This document shows positions 32,477 through 43,189 of a stretch of DNA of 64,000 nt, piece by piece. Position 1 is the stretch's first letter. The number at the start of each line of letters is the position of its first letter. A program made the position numbers and the translations under genes. The stretch spans positions 149,818,224-149,882,223 of the forward strand of contig OY856188.1 in the NCBI GenBank assembly GCA_963693315.1. Direction: 5' to 3'. Below the pieces are notes generated by a model. That model was not told the DNA's origin. It saw nothing but the letters and a program-made list of their open reading frames with translations, and did not search any database. This DNA comes from Diogma glabrata (lineage: Eukaryota; Arthropoda; Insecta; Diptera; Cylindrotomidae).

Positions 32477-35460
32477 ATGAATTCTGTACACAGGCCTCGG
32501 AATATCTCGGATTCATTATTGGAACGACCTCGGAAACTGTACCCGGACTACGATTTAAAAATAGGAACCAGGAACGTGCTAAGCCTTAGAAGACCAGGAG
32601 ATCTCCTAAAACTCACCCAACAAGTCGAGAGCTACACACTGGATATAGTGGCATTACAAGAACTAAGATGGCCAGGCAGTGGAATCCATGAAACAGCGAA
32701 ATGATACACTCTGTATTATTGCGGTCTTCAAAACGGAGGAGAATTTGGAGTTGGCTTTCTTATACACCGTCGCGTGAATCAGCATGTTATCGACTTCTGC
32801 CCAATTAATATGCGGTTATGCACACTGAGAACCCGCATGCAAAAATTCAATGTAACGATCGTCAATGTTCATGCACCTACTGAAGATAAAGCAGATGATA
32901 TTAAAGACCTGTTCTTCCTAGAACTCGAAGAAGTCATCAATAACATCCCGCGGCACGATATAAAAATCGTGGTAGGTGACTTTAATGCTCAAATCGGTAG
33001 GATTGCAGAACTTAAAACACATATCGGCCCTAACAGCTTGCATCACACCAGCAACAATAACGGTTTTCGCGCAGCCGAGCTGGCTATGATATATGATCTA
33101 GTAATTTCCAGCACTTTCTTCCCTCACAAGAGAATTCACAAGGCAACGTGGAAATCAAATGACGGAAGAACGGAAAATCAAATCGATCACGTCATGATCT
33201 CTAAGAGACACTCTACAAGTATAACTGACGTTCGATCATACAGAGGTGCTGATATGGACACCGATCATATGCTTGTCATCTTTAAGTACAAGTGCAAGTT
33301 GTCATCTACATTTAACAGACAAGCAAAAAAGACTGTGCGCTGGAATGTCGAAGCATTTAAACATCCGGAAACACTGAATAGATATCAGGAAATAATAACA
33401 CAAAACATAGAAGAGCATAATATCTCTTCTGAGATGCCATTAAACATACAAGAAGAATGGCAAACGCTTCAATCAACCATTATAGCCGCAGCACAAACTA
33501 CAATCGGAAAACGACCACCGAAATCACACAACGAATGGTTTGACGACGAGTGCCGCCAATCCGTTGAAAATAAACAAAAACTGCGAGAAAAATGGTTAAC
33601 AAGGAACACCCGAAGCTCCCAAGCTGATTATCTATGCGCCAGGAAAGCCTCAGCGAAACTTCTACGCAAAAAGAAACGCGAACACATGAAGAGCTGCATC
33701 TAAAACATCAACCAACATGCGGCCAACGGAAATTCAAAAGAGCGCTTTGCCAATGCACGGAATCTGACAAAAGATTTCCACCCAAGATCTACAGCCATCA
33801 AAAATGAAAATAATGAACTTACAACAAGTGAACGTGATGTGCTGGCAGTGTGGCGATCCCACTTTCAAGACCTACTGAATAGGACGAACGAAGTTCATCC
33901 TATTCGAGCAATTGCTCCATCAACTGAGGAGATTTTTGTCCCTTACCCAGCAATAGAAGAAGTGGAAGCTGCCATTAAAAACTGAAAAATGGCAAATCAC
34001 CAGATTTCGATGGAATTCCCGCAGAACTTCTGAAAAATGGAGGAGCAGCTCTGGTCTCACGTATATACGATCTGATTCTTGCAATCTGGGACCAAGAAGA
34101 ACTACCTGGTGAATGGAAAACAGCTCTCATTGTTCCGCTACATAAGAAAGGTGACCGCCTAAAGTGTGCGAATTATCGTGGAATCGCACTGTTGAACACT
34201 GCATATAAAATACTAGCTAATGTTGTACTTGCTCGACTTATCCCGTTCGCCGAATCTATCGTCGGTGACTATCAGTGTGGTTTTCGTCCCAACCGCTCAA
34301 CCACAGATCAATGTTTTACATTAAGGATGATTCTGGAAATATGTTGGGAGTACAACATCAGCATTCACCAGCTCTACGTTGATTTCAGGCAAGCATATGA
34401 TAGTATCATCCGCGACAACCTCTGGTCCGCACTCATATGCCTTGGTATCCCAGAGAAACTTGTTTCTCTGTGCAAACTCACAACATCGGGATCAAATTGT
34501 AGAATAGTAATCGAAGGGTCAGTTTCTGATCCTTTCGATATAACATCAGGTGTTCGACAAGGTGATGCACTCGTGCCCATACTATTTAATTTGGCGCTGG
34601 AGTACGCGATAAGAAAAAGCCGAATTGAGACACAAAACTGCATATATAACAAATCTAGTCAAGTTCTTGGCTACGCAGATGATATTGTGCTTCTCGGACG
34701 TAGAACAAGCGATATTAAGGATAGTCTCTCTCAGCTTGAAAGAAATGCTAAACGGCTTGGATTATGCATCAACACCGGCAAAACTAAAGTGTTAACAACA
34801 TCTAAGAACATACCTCCCAGAAATCTGGATACTGGCGACTATGAAGTGGAACGCGTGGAAAACTTCAAATACCTCGGGTCTGTAATAACATCGTCAAATG
34901 ACATGCAGGCAGATATCAAAGCCCGTGTCTCTGCCGTATACAGAGTTTTCTACGCATACTCAAAACTTCTGCGATCAAAACATCTTTCGCGGTCGTGTAA
35001 ACTCACACTTTACAAAGCATTAATCCGAGCTGTGCTTACATTTGGAAGTGAAAGCTGGACACTGAATTCCTCCGATTGTAGAATTCTATCAACATTCGAG
35101 AGGAAAGTCATACGAACAATTTATGGTCCATGTAAAGTTGCTGAAAATCAGTATAGAATCCGAATGAATCATGAAATCAGACAGCTTCTTGGAGGCTGCG
35201 ATGTAATCGGATTCATTAAATCCAACCGGATTAGATGGTTTGGTCATGTAGAAAGGGCTCCATTGGAAAGAATGATAAAAAAAGCGTCCCAACAACAACC
35301 AGCTGGTGTTCGTCGAAGAGGAAGACCTAGACAACGCTGGCGTGATGACATCATCCAAGACCTTCGTGATATAGGATGTCGAAACTGGGGTCAACTGGTC
35401 ATGGAACGAGATGATTGGAAGCTGGTGGCACAGACGGCAAAATCCCTTCATGGGATGTAA
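32477..35460 (+). pseudogene. RTE-type LINE EN-RT polyprotein, several lesions
   Basis: The first part (32477-32704) has GTRNVLSLRRPGDL and ALQELRWPGSG and ends at TGA. EN continues in the same region with IVNVHAPTEDKADD, KIVVGDFNAQIG, ENQIDHVMIS and DTDHMLVIF up to a TAA at 33703. RT follows after further stops and frameshifts (33.7-34.2 kb). It has YRGIALLNTAYKIL, FRPNRSTTDQ, DFRQAYDSI, GVRQGDALVPILFNLALEY, GYADDIVLLGR and SESWTLNS, in one open frame from 34192 to 35460. The RT catalytic YADD is intact. The basic RRGRPRQRWRDDI tail is typical of RTE proteins. Confidence 0.88.
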
Positions 35461-35567
35461 ACGCCAGAGAGAGAGAGAGAGTAAATGCTTTGCCATATTT
35501 GGCAATATCTCTTGCTACTTTAAAACTTGCGGCGGTAACATTATTGGAAGATTTAGTTATTTAGTAA

Positions 35568-35631
35568 TTTTATTTGATTGCGTGTATGTTTTATTTGATT
35601 GCGTGTATGTTTTATTTGATTGCGTGTATGA
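35568..35631. repeat. 21-bp tandem repeat, three copies
   Basis: TTTTATTTGATTGCGTGTATG repeats three times with no variation. It lies within the decayed hAT transposase region. Confidence 0.88.
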
Positions 35632-35838
35632 ACATGAACATAAACCTTTTTTGAAATATGCTTTTGTATAAAATTAAATGGCACATTTACAGCAGTTTTT
35701 CCCGGGAAGATTTGAGAAGAAATTTCGGTATTAATATTACTGTTGTATTTGATAGTTATAATGGACAAAGTATGAAGGTGGTAGAAATAAAAAGTCGTTG
35801 ACAAAAGTTTACCTCATAAGAATACATAAGAATTATCT

Positions 35839-36069
35839 GTGCAGCCCATCAGAATGCAAAAAATTCCTGCGGAAAACCTTTTAAAAATGATTTTTTGTAA
35901 TTGCAAAATAGGATGTGGTGCATTATGTATCTGTCGAAAAGTTGGACTTTTATGCAACGCAACTTATAGTGGATGCTCCGGCAAGATCTGTTATAATAGT
36001 GTTCCGATTTTAGATCAAGAAAAGGTGGAAATTGACAGCCATTATAGTTCGAGGTTTCATATGTGCTAA
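35839..36069 (+). CDS. Short cysteine-rich CXC/tesmin-like peptide, probably a fragment
   Basis: The 76-residue frame contains IFCNCKIGCGALCICRKVG followed by LLCNATYSGCSGKIC. The C-x-C-x3-C-x3-C-x-C-x5-C spacing resembles the CXC (tesmin/TSO1-like) metal-binding motif, or the short Cys-rich tails seen in some insect transposon-associated proteins. There is no partner CXC repeat, and it sits inside hAT element 2, so it is most likely the relic of a mobile-element gene or a captured exon. Confidence 0.4.
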   Translation: MQPIRMQKIPAENLLKMIFCNCKIGCGALCICRKVGLLCNATYSGCSGKICYNSVPILDQEKVEIDSHYSSRFHMC

Positions 36070-36199
36070 ATATTAATGAAAAAACATTTAAATTTAATGT
36101 AGTTAAATTAAAAAAAAGAAAAAAAATTTGTCGCCCGTAATAACTTTTTTAATGTAATCATAATAGTGGGTGGTTTTTAAGGGTTGAGATATATGGTTG

Positions 36200-36839
36200 C
36201 AGAGATGGAAACCAAAGATTTTTTTCAGTTGGTTCGGTTTTGGAATAAATAGCAAATTTTTTATGGTTTTTGGTTTGGTTTCGGTTTCTTGGTATTTCAA
36301 AACTTGGTTTTGGTTTGGTTTTGGTTTAAAGACTGTATAATTTTTTGGTTTCGGTTTGGTTCCGTTTTGGTTCAGATTCAGAATTTAGATTTACATTATT
36401 TTTAATTAATTCTCGATATTCAAATAAAAACAGCTTTATTCTACTATAATCGCATTAAAGAGACCGTAGTGGGCACACTTGTCTTATAACACATAGGCAA
36501 ATCATTCTAATTCTATTCCGACCATCGATAAACCTCGATCTTACAAACTCACTTGGTGTATTTTCAACATGTAGTAGTTTCAAAAAGAAATGAGAAGATT
36601 TTTTCAATTTTTGTAGGTAATAGAACAAATTTTTTAACTGTAAAACCGAACCGTGAACCAAACAGAAAAACATTGGTTTATGGTTCGGTTCAACTATTAT
36701 TTAAGAAACTGGTTTGGTTTTGGTTTGGTTCAATCAAATCATTTTGAAAATGGTTTGGTTTGATTTTGGTTTTGGTTTGGCAAAATTTCGTTGGTTCAGT
36801 GGTTTTGGTTTGGTTCAAACGAACCGATTTCCGTCTCTG
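36200..36839. mobile_element. hAT-type MITE with GGTTTGGTT-rich arms
   Basis: The ends are CAGAGATGGAAACC on the left and, on the opposite strand of the right end, CAGAGACGGAAATCGG. TATGGTTG (36192-36199) and TATGGTTC (36840-36847) flank it, an 8-bp duplication with one change. Subterminal regions consist of TTGGTTTTGGTTTGGTT-like runs on both sides. No ORF of note. Confidence 0.8.
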
Positions 36840-37235
36840 TATGGTTCTGATCTTTATTTCGATCTGTCAAGATTTAATTTGTAGCTTAAAAAGTTTTGAC
36901 AATAAGGGGTAGTTTTTGCCCCTAAAAATAAAAGCGCGTAGGGTAGATTTTGAAATGGAAGGTTTGTTGAGCTTAATATCAAATTTTCAGGCATTTCAGG
37001 CAAATCGATGTTGATTCAAAGAATTCGGAGGTTCCCTACTATTTTATCGTCTTTTACTGGACTAACAGTAATATTTAACTTATTACAAAATATCTGAAAA
37101 AATCTTTTCTTTATTATGATTCCTAAAACGCGAATTTAAGGACAATTTTGGACACAATTTCAGAATGTTTGCCGTGCCAGACAAATTTTCAAACGTGCCA
37201 AGTCTGGCACGCGTGCCACGTATTTGCGATCACTG

Positions 37236-37243
37236 TTCTAGAC
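37236..37243. repeat. Right target-site duplication of hAT element 2
   Basis: TTCTAGAC, identical to 31472-31479. Confidence 0.85.
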
Positions 37244-37420
37244 AATACTTTGTGTGAATTCATAGAATGGCGAACATTTCTATTCTAATTAACATCCTAA
37301 GTCACGATTGTATAGTCATTATTGATTGTTTTCAATCAATGTGAAATCAATGGCTGACACTTGGTCAATTTGTAGTCCTACATGTATTAGCATTAGACTA
37401 CATTAAGGGAATTTTTTAAA

Positions 37421-37783
37421 TTAATTTTGAATTTTTTGAGATCAATTAAACTCAAGTAAGTAAAGAAGTAATTGGAATATTTTCAATTCAAAGGTATGGT
37501 TGGAAGTTTGTCAGAAAAAAACTCCACTTCACATTTTTCGTGTTTCGGTTGGGATTCGAACCTACCTCGAAATTGTCATGGCCTCAACGGCGTAATCGAT
37601 AGCGTGTCTGCCCAAGGATTCGAGCCGGACACTGACGAGGTAGGTTCGAATCCCAACCGAAACACGAAAAATGTGAAGTGGAGTTTTTTTCTGAGAAACT
37701 TCCAACCATACCTTTAAATTGAAAATATTCCAATTACTTCCTTACTTACTTGAGTTTAATTGATCTCAAAAAATTCAAAATTG
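37421..37783. mobile_element. Foldback element with tRNA-like promoter boxes in its loop
   Basis: Arms of about 149 bp (37421-37569 and 37636-37783) are nearly perfect inverted copies, for example TTAATTTTGAATTTTTTGAG at the outside and CGAGGTAGGTTCGAATCCCA at the inside. The 66-bp loop plus inner right arm contains TGGCCTCAACGGCGTAATCG (box-A-like, from 37579) and GGTTCGAATCC (box B, 37643-37653), the order and rough spacing of a tRNA gene's internal promoter. No full cloverleaf is evident. Interpretation: a hairpin MITE or SINE-like element that carried off a tRNA-like sequence. Confidence 0.75.
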
Positions 37784-38293
37784 ATGTAAATATGGCTTTT
37801 TATTACACATTGTTGTAAATTATATTAGCAAGAATATTAGAAAGAAACTCTAAATTTCAATATGACATATCTATTTTATTTTATATTTAATATTTTTAGT
37901 AACACCTGCTGCAGTGGCCAAAGAAGTTTTACTTCAACAGCGTGTAAAGGCTACGCACTTCATTTTTTTTATGTTTCCATCAACTATGCGTACCTAGTAG
38001 AAAAGTTGTTTTGTTTAATTTTTTATTTTTGTTCGTTTGTTTTTTATTGCACATAAAGATGATTTCGTCGTGTTCCACACTGATTAAAAAAAGCTCAGAA
38101 TAATTTTGCTCCGATCAGTGTAAATCTGTTAGCTCTACACGACCCGGTTGAATTAAAAAACAGATCCAAAGTTGTATGATAAATTTAGTCTATTTTCTTG
38201 ATTTATTTACGGACGGAAGAAAATAAAATATTTTATATATTATGCTTAATATATAGTCAATAAACAAATATCATATATAGTTCTCATATATAG

Positions 38294-38807
38294 CCCTGGT
38301 TAAACATTCCAATTGAAACCAATTGAAAAAAATTAATTGGATTAATCGGAATTCTGCATTGGGAATTTTCAATTAATTCCTATTCAAAAAATCTATTTCC
38401 AACACAATCCTATTCATTCCTGTTAAATATCTCTATTTTATTTTTCAACCGGAATCCATAGGAAATGTATATTAATAGGAATTAATTGGAAATTTTCATT
38501 GCAGAATTCCGATTAATCCTATTCATTCCTATTAAATCTTTTCCGATTAAATCCTGTTAAATTTATAAGATTGTTTAATTTTTTTTTAAGTTCCTTTTTC
38601 CTATTGAATCTCTTGATTTCCGATTGAAATTCAATTGGAAATTTCCTTTAGAATCCTACAGAACCTCTTTTCCTGTTAAATCCCATTCATTTCGATTGAA
38701 TTTTAATTGGTAGATCAAAGTCTTCCTATTAAACCAATTCAATCCAATTAAAATTATATTGGATTTAATAGGATTCAATAGGTTTGAATTGGAATGTTTA
38801 ACCAGGG
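38294..38807. mobile_element. Foldback MITE with CCCTGGTTAAACATTCC ends
   Basis: It starts CCCTGGTTAAACATTCCAAT and ends with the inverse ATTGGAATGTTTAACCAGGG. A second inner inverted pair is built around TTAATCGGAATTCTGC / GCAGAATTCCGATTAA. The interior is a mosaic of AATTGGAAT and ATTCCTATT words. No clear target duplication was found. Inserted in the same repeat that hosts the pogo element. Confidence 0.82.
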
Positions 38808-39385
38808 AGTTCATAAACAAATTTAAATCATTTAATTAGGGTAAATGATACAATAATGGGCACTCGTAAGCAATTTTTTACTTACAACCAATCGTGTATA
38901 AAAGTTAATCTCCAACTAGAAGAGAAAACTTTTAAAACTGGGAGAACGTTTGTTTTACTTTGTTTTAGACTAACCAATTTTCATTTAAAATTTATGTACG
39001 GTATAAATAAATCGCAAAATATACAAAGGTAACTTTTCGCCAGTTATGGGCACAGAAATGCAGTAATCGGCATCCGTAACATTTACAATAATTGGCATAG
39101 AAAAATTAAATTTAGAGTACAATAATCGTCCCTTATGTATAATTTTTCGACACACCTGTTTTTACAATTCAGGAATAATAAATAAAACTATGGCCTATGG
39201 GCATTTTATTTCATATATAATATCACAAAATTTTTTTATTTTTTAACTAAAATACTAATTCATTTATCACATCAAATTTCAAATCACATCAAATAAAATT
39301 AAATAAATAATAATAAACATAAAATTAAAATAAATAATAATAAACATAAATATAATAACAATAGTAATAGAATATCTATAATTAT

Positions 39386-39799
39386 CTAAGCTATACACGA
39401 CGAACATAAAAATTTTGGTTGCACAGGCAGTTTTAATTTGGTTATGCACGTCGCATGATATTCAGCAGTACATTTCCCACATTGCATTCCTTTATTATTG
39501 ATGCAAATAGTGTTAGTGCAATGATAGCACATTCTTCCCGAATATGACATTATGGGGTGGTCTCCATTCTGTTCATTGTGTGACGGTTGTATATCGGGAA
39601 CATTTGTTTCAGTAATCTTCAAATCCTCATTAGAATTGGATAAAGGAATAGAATTAGTCGGATTAATCCGTTTTTCTGCAGAGTAAATGGAAATCGATAG
39701 TTTTTCAGTTATTTTCGTTGAAGTGGTATCTGCTAACTGTTCCAGAGGAATAAATTCATCAAACGTAAGTTTTGTGATGGGATGTTTTTTCGGCGGCAT
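39386..39799 (-). CDS. PHD-finger ORF of the pogo element
   Basis: A 137-residue frame whose Met lies 17 bp after the transposase stop, in another frame. The N-terminal 85 residues are polar. The C terminus holds CYHC, CGKC, YHATC and CSSC with the spacing of a C4HC3 PHD-type finger (residues about 92-136). It lies well inside the element's inverted repeats, so it is part of the transposon. It may be a second gene, or the displaced C-terminal zinc-finger tail of the transposase, since related insect transposases carry such a tail. Confidence 0.65.
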   Translation of the reverse strand: MPPKKHPITKLTFDEFIPLEQLADTTSTKITEKLSISIYSAEKRINPTNSIPLSNSNEDLKITETNVPDIQPSHNEQNGDHPIMSYSGRMCYHCTNTICINNKGMQCGKCTAEYHATCITKLKLPVQPKFLCSSCIA

Positions 39800-39815
39800 T
39801 TTTAGTATAGGGTTC

Positions 39816-41752
39816 TTATTTTGTGTTTTGTTGGAAATTCTTAATTTTAACTTGTCTCCTGAGATTTTTTTTGTTTTCCTGAATTTTTTTTTTGTTTTCC
39901 TTATTTTGTATTCTTTGCAGTTGCCGTCTTTCTTTTTCTAGCTCTTTATTCTCTTGTTGTTTGCATTTTTCTTGCTGAATTTTTGCATAGCCTGATGAGG
40001 TTACAACAAAAGGTAGGCTTTCTTTTGCTTTCAACTGGTTTTTTCGTTCTGGCGTTTTAATCCATCTCAAATATTTGTCTATGTCTTTTAAGGGCTCAGG
40101 AGGGCAATCGGCAGTTTTATTTAGCTTTGGAATACATAATTCATCTTGTATATCAGTTGCGTTTTGGGCAGATTCTGTTTCGTTTCGTTCTACAGATTCA
40201 GGTTGATCCAGCTCAAATTCGTTAGGTAAGAACACGAAATCATTTATTTCCAGTATGTTAATTGGGTGGTTGTTATTCAACGAGGGTAAGAGAGCTTTAT
40301 ATATTTGAAGCAAATATTGAAACTCATCGTTTTTTTGTGGCATATCTACTTCTGTTGCTAGCTCCAGTTCGCGCAATTTTGGCCCTACAATATTTGAAAA
40401 TTGTTGAATGTTGATGGTAGGAGATATTAAATGATCTGTTTCTACTATGGGGCCAGGTGACGATTGAATTTTTCGATGGTCGTTTGAAAATGATTTCCCT
40501 AAACATTGTGAGTTATCTATAGCAAATCTATTAAATGGATAAATACCACAAGCTCTAAACCCATTTATAATTGAAATCGGATTTTCTGCTGCCTTAATTG
40601 CCTTTTCTAGCAGTGGTGCGAAAGTCTCTTTCGTTAAAATACCGTCTAAATTTTCACGTTTCCAGTCCCTGACAATTTGTTGCCAAGCCGATTTCAGAGA
40701 CTTAAATGCCGACACATCACATGGCTGTAAAATTCTAGTAGCATTCGGATACAAAGCGATTAATATTATTTGTAGTTCTTTGCACAAAACGCTTAATTCA
40801 AAAGTGAGATGTGTTGAATGTCCATCCACGAACAAAATTACAGGAAACTGGGTGCCAGTTTTTAGTACATGAGGATAAAATACATTCGAAATATATTCAA
40901 AAAATACCTCTTTCGTCATCCAACCGCTGTCACTTCTTCCAACACCCCAGTGTTGAGGAACTGAATTTCGAATGCTATCCGCATCCGTTTGTAAGGATAG
41001 ATTACCATTGGTGGTATCATACTTCCTGAAGCTGAGAAACTGAACATAACTGTTAGGCAACTCTTTGATGAGCCTTGCTCGACCTCATACACATTCCTAC
41101 TTCCAACTTTTGCCAGTACGTTTTTCGTTTTAGGGCAGCGTAAAAAATTGGTTTCATAACCATTAAAAATTCTGTCTGGTTCAGATAAAATGGAAAACAA
41201 ACCTTTATCCATCAAATAATTTTCAATTTGAACAAACCAATTATGTATATTGTCGACAGAAACTTTTGAACTAGCCGCTGTTACCTGCAAGAGAAATGTT
41301 TTAAGGAAACCATTCAAACATTAAAATACAACACAATTAAAGCCAAATTATCTTACCGGTTCCGGTATTCTAGTAGTTATGCTTGGATGTCTTTTCAAAA
41401 ACAGATTGTACCAACCTTTACCAGGCCTATTAGTCAGTCCAAACGGATGTTCACGTTGACTTTCATCCAAAAACCGTTTAACAGCTTCTACGATATCTTC
41501 GCGATGTTTTGGAAAGCCTTTCCGTGCGCTTTCAACGATCCAGTCAATTATTATAGACTCTTCCTTCGTAGTCAAAACTGTCATTGGCCCAGGCCGACTT
41601 TTTTTAAACTTATCGGACAATCTATATTGAATAGTGGACCGAGGAACGTTAAATATTTTAGAAGCAGTCTTTTTGCCAATTTTTCCATTAATGACAACAT
41701 CACAAGCTTTTTGGATATTTTCCTCCAAATAAGATGAATTTCTTTTTGGCAT
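39816..41752 (-). pseudogene. Pogo-like DDE transposase, two exons, inactivated
   Basis: Exon 1 (41752-41357) encodes a psq-type HTH (IGKKTASKIFNVPRSTIQYR) and a CENP-B-type DNA-binding domain (FGLTNRPGKGWYNLFLKRHP). A GT-AG intron of 72 bp joins it to exon 2 at 41284 (PEP|VTAASSKVSVDNIHNWF). The DDE_1 domain follows, with FNGYETNF, TVMFSFSASGSMIPPMVIYP and, after a frameshift near 40985, WGVGRSDSGWMTKEVFFEYI, ILFVDGHSTHLT and LQPCDVSAFKSLKSAWQ. Two lesions: the first catalytic Asp of the DET motif is Tyr (codon at 41158-41156), and the frame breaks before the second catalytic Asp. It ends Lys-rich at 39816. Confidence 0.9.
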
Positions 41753-42399
41753 CTGGAATGTGTGATTTCCAATTTATTTGTTTATTTTCATTTCATATTT
41801 AGTTATGATTTGGAATTTAAATAAATATTAAAGATGATATTTACTAACTATGGGCTTATAATAACCTGCATACAGTTATCAGCCCTTTAAAATATTACAT
41901 TTATCGGCACCATGTCCATAATTGATTTCCATATATATATTAATGGGCAGTCTATGCCGAATAATTGAAATATATTACACGACAAACATAATTATGGACA
42001 CATATAAAATTACTGCATTTTTTAAATTTTTTAATATTTTTAATTAAATTTCACGTAAAATAATATATAATTGTTCAGTTAAATTTCATTTTCAATATAA
42101 AATCATAAGAACAATTGATTAATAAACACAAATTCACTTACCTTTTCTTAGCAAATTCACAACGAATTAACCAAACTAGATCCGAACTATACCACGTTCA
42201 CTAAAATACTAAATAAAACAGTTCACGGTTTGATTATGAAAAATGAGATGAGTCAATAGTTCTTTTGAAAAAGAAAGAAATGGCCATATTTATAAGAATA
42301 TACAACGCGCAATTTGGTTTTAGCGCAAAATGCTTACAAAATTAGAGTGCCGAATAAATGTAGCATTTTTTTCTAGTGTCCATTATTGTATCATTTACC

Positions 42400-42600
42400 C
42401 TAATTGTAGTAAAATAAGAAATTTCATAGAAACTTTTTTGCCTTAGTTTTATTTTAATTTAAGCCAATGGAATTCTCTAAAATGTAATGACATCATTCAA
42501 TTTCACCAATAACATTTGAATTATACTAATGGCAAATATTTAAACGTCTGGCCTATTGGGATATTATATTATATATTATATTATAAAATTATCGGTTGTA
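42400..42600. other. Non-coding flank of the pogo insertion
   Basis: It starts with TAATTGTAG and AAATAAGAAATTTCATAG, the right half of the repeat also seen intact at 14.2 kb. Nothing else recognised. Confidence 0.5.
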
Positions 42601-43130
42601 ATACCACGAGTCATTGACATTTTTTCGATAATATTTTGATTTTAAGAATTAAATTATTTAGCAACACTGCGAATCAAAGCGCACAATAAACCACGAGTCC
42701 GAAGGACGAGTGGTTTAAGTAGCGGTTTGATTGAGCAGTGTTGCTTAAAAATAATTTAATGAGTAAAATTGAAAAATTCTATACAAAATTTTCAATGAAG
42801 AGTGGCATTTAATGAAATAATTTTTTTTAATTATAATTTTGTTTAAATTATAAGTTTATAATTTTATTTCTAAATTATTTCTACTAATTATTCAGTTAAT
42901 ACAAAATTTTCATTTTCCGTTTTCATTTATAAATGATTGCATGTTTATGTTTTTTTTTGTCAAAAATAAATTAGAAATTTATAGTATTATAGTATAGTAG
43001 CCCACAAAGATGAAATTATATATCATTTTCTATGAAGAAAAAATGACAATAAAGAATTATCATAACGACAAAGCAAAATTTTCGAAGACAAGAAGAATTG
43101 CAGACAGTTAAAACAAAGCCTACTGTTTAA
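42600..43130. mobile_element. Hairpin MITE family A, copy 1
   Basis: The central hairpin (42660-42745) is formed by AGCAACACTGC / GCAGTGTTGC, AAACCAC / GTGGTTT and a GAGTCCGAAGGAC tip. Outside it AATTAAATTATTT and AATAATTTAAT pair. The right part (GAAGAAAAAATGACA, then CATAACGACAAAGCAAAATT and GACAGTTAAAACAAAGCCTA) is repeated in copy 2 at 43.9-45.3 kb. No ORF. Confidence 0.75.
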
Positions 43131-43189
43131 ATATCAGTTTGTATGAATGAAATATAAAATTTCTGACAGCAAATAGTAGATTGTATTAC

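Larger units (their letters stand above)
32058..35480 (+). mobile_element. RTE-type LINE inside hAT 2, 12-bp target duplication
   Basis: GTAAATGCTTTG flanks the insert at 32046-32057 and 35481-35492. The order is a 5' UTR with an 81-bp tandem pair, an EN-RT coding region broken into several frames, then a 3' end at an (AG)n tail directly abutting the duplication. The insert splits the hAT transposase relic, so it postdates that element. Confidence 0.9.
31700..35560 (-). pseudogene. hAT transposase relic split by an RTE LINE
   Basis: Minus-strand pieces, from N- to C-terminal: AASFKVARDIAKYGKAFT (about 35550-35481, continuing after the LINE at 32057), then LLNQLLSCSETLFKNF, then FALAVDESTNINSDARL with VISLRCATVG (about 31850-31730). 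The K-VA-x-IAK-x-GKAFT then LAVDEST order is that of ZBED/SCAND3-like hAT transposases, where the DEST Asp is catalytic. Stops and missing parts show it is dead. A 21-bp triplication interrupts its 5' side. Confidence 0.72.
31480..37235. mobile_element. hAT transposon 2, decayed, with 8-bp target duplication and nested LINE
   Basis: The left end CAGGGTTCGCAACTG pairs with the right end, which on the opposite strand reads CAGTGATCGCAAATACG; GGCGTGCC/GGCACGCGTGCC words lie just inside both. TTCTAGAC flanks the element at 31472-31479 and 37236-37243. Minus-strand hAT transposase relics lie at both sides of a nested RTE LINE (32058-35480), and a hAT-type MITE lies at 36200-36839. Without the insertions the element would be about 1.7 kb, so much of the transposase is also lost or unrecognisable. 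Confidence 0.85.
38839..42400 (-). mobile_element. Pogo/Tigger-type DNA transposon, 3.56 kb
   Basis: Terminal inverted repeats GGGTAAATGATACAATAATG (both ends, about 23 bp). Flanks are TAATTA on the left and TAATTG on the right; a TA duplication is expected for this superfamily, but comparison with the empty-site repeat at 14.2 kb fits a five-base overlap equally well. The minus strand encodes a two-exon DDE transposase and a small zinc-finger ORF. Confidence 0.9.

Noticed and set aside
37579..37660. Functional tRNA gene
   Set aside because: Boxes A and B are present but a proper acceptor stem and anticodon arm cannot be drawn, and the region is the loop and arm of a foldback.
39687..39941. 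Plus-strand 84-codon frame rich in Phe and Leu
   Set aside because: Shadow of the Lys-rich transposase C terminus on the opposite strand.
42680..42715. Hammerhead ribozyme
   Set aside because: The GAGTCC...GGACGA stem-II-like piece is present but the conserved CTGATGA and GAAA core and the flanking stems are absent; it is simply the tip of a palindrome.
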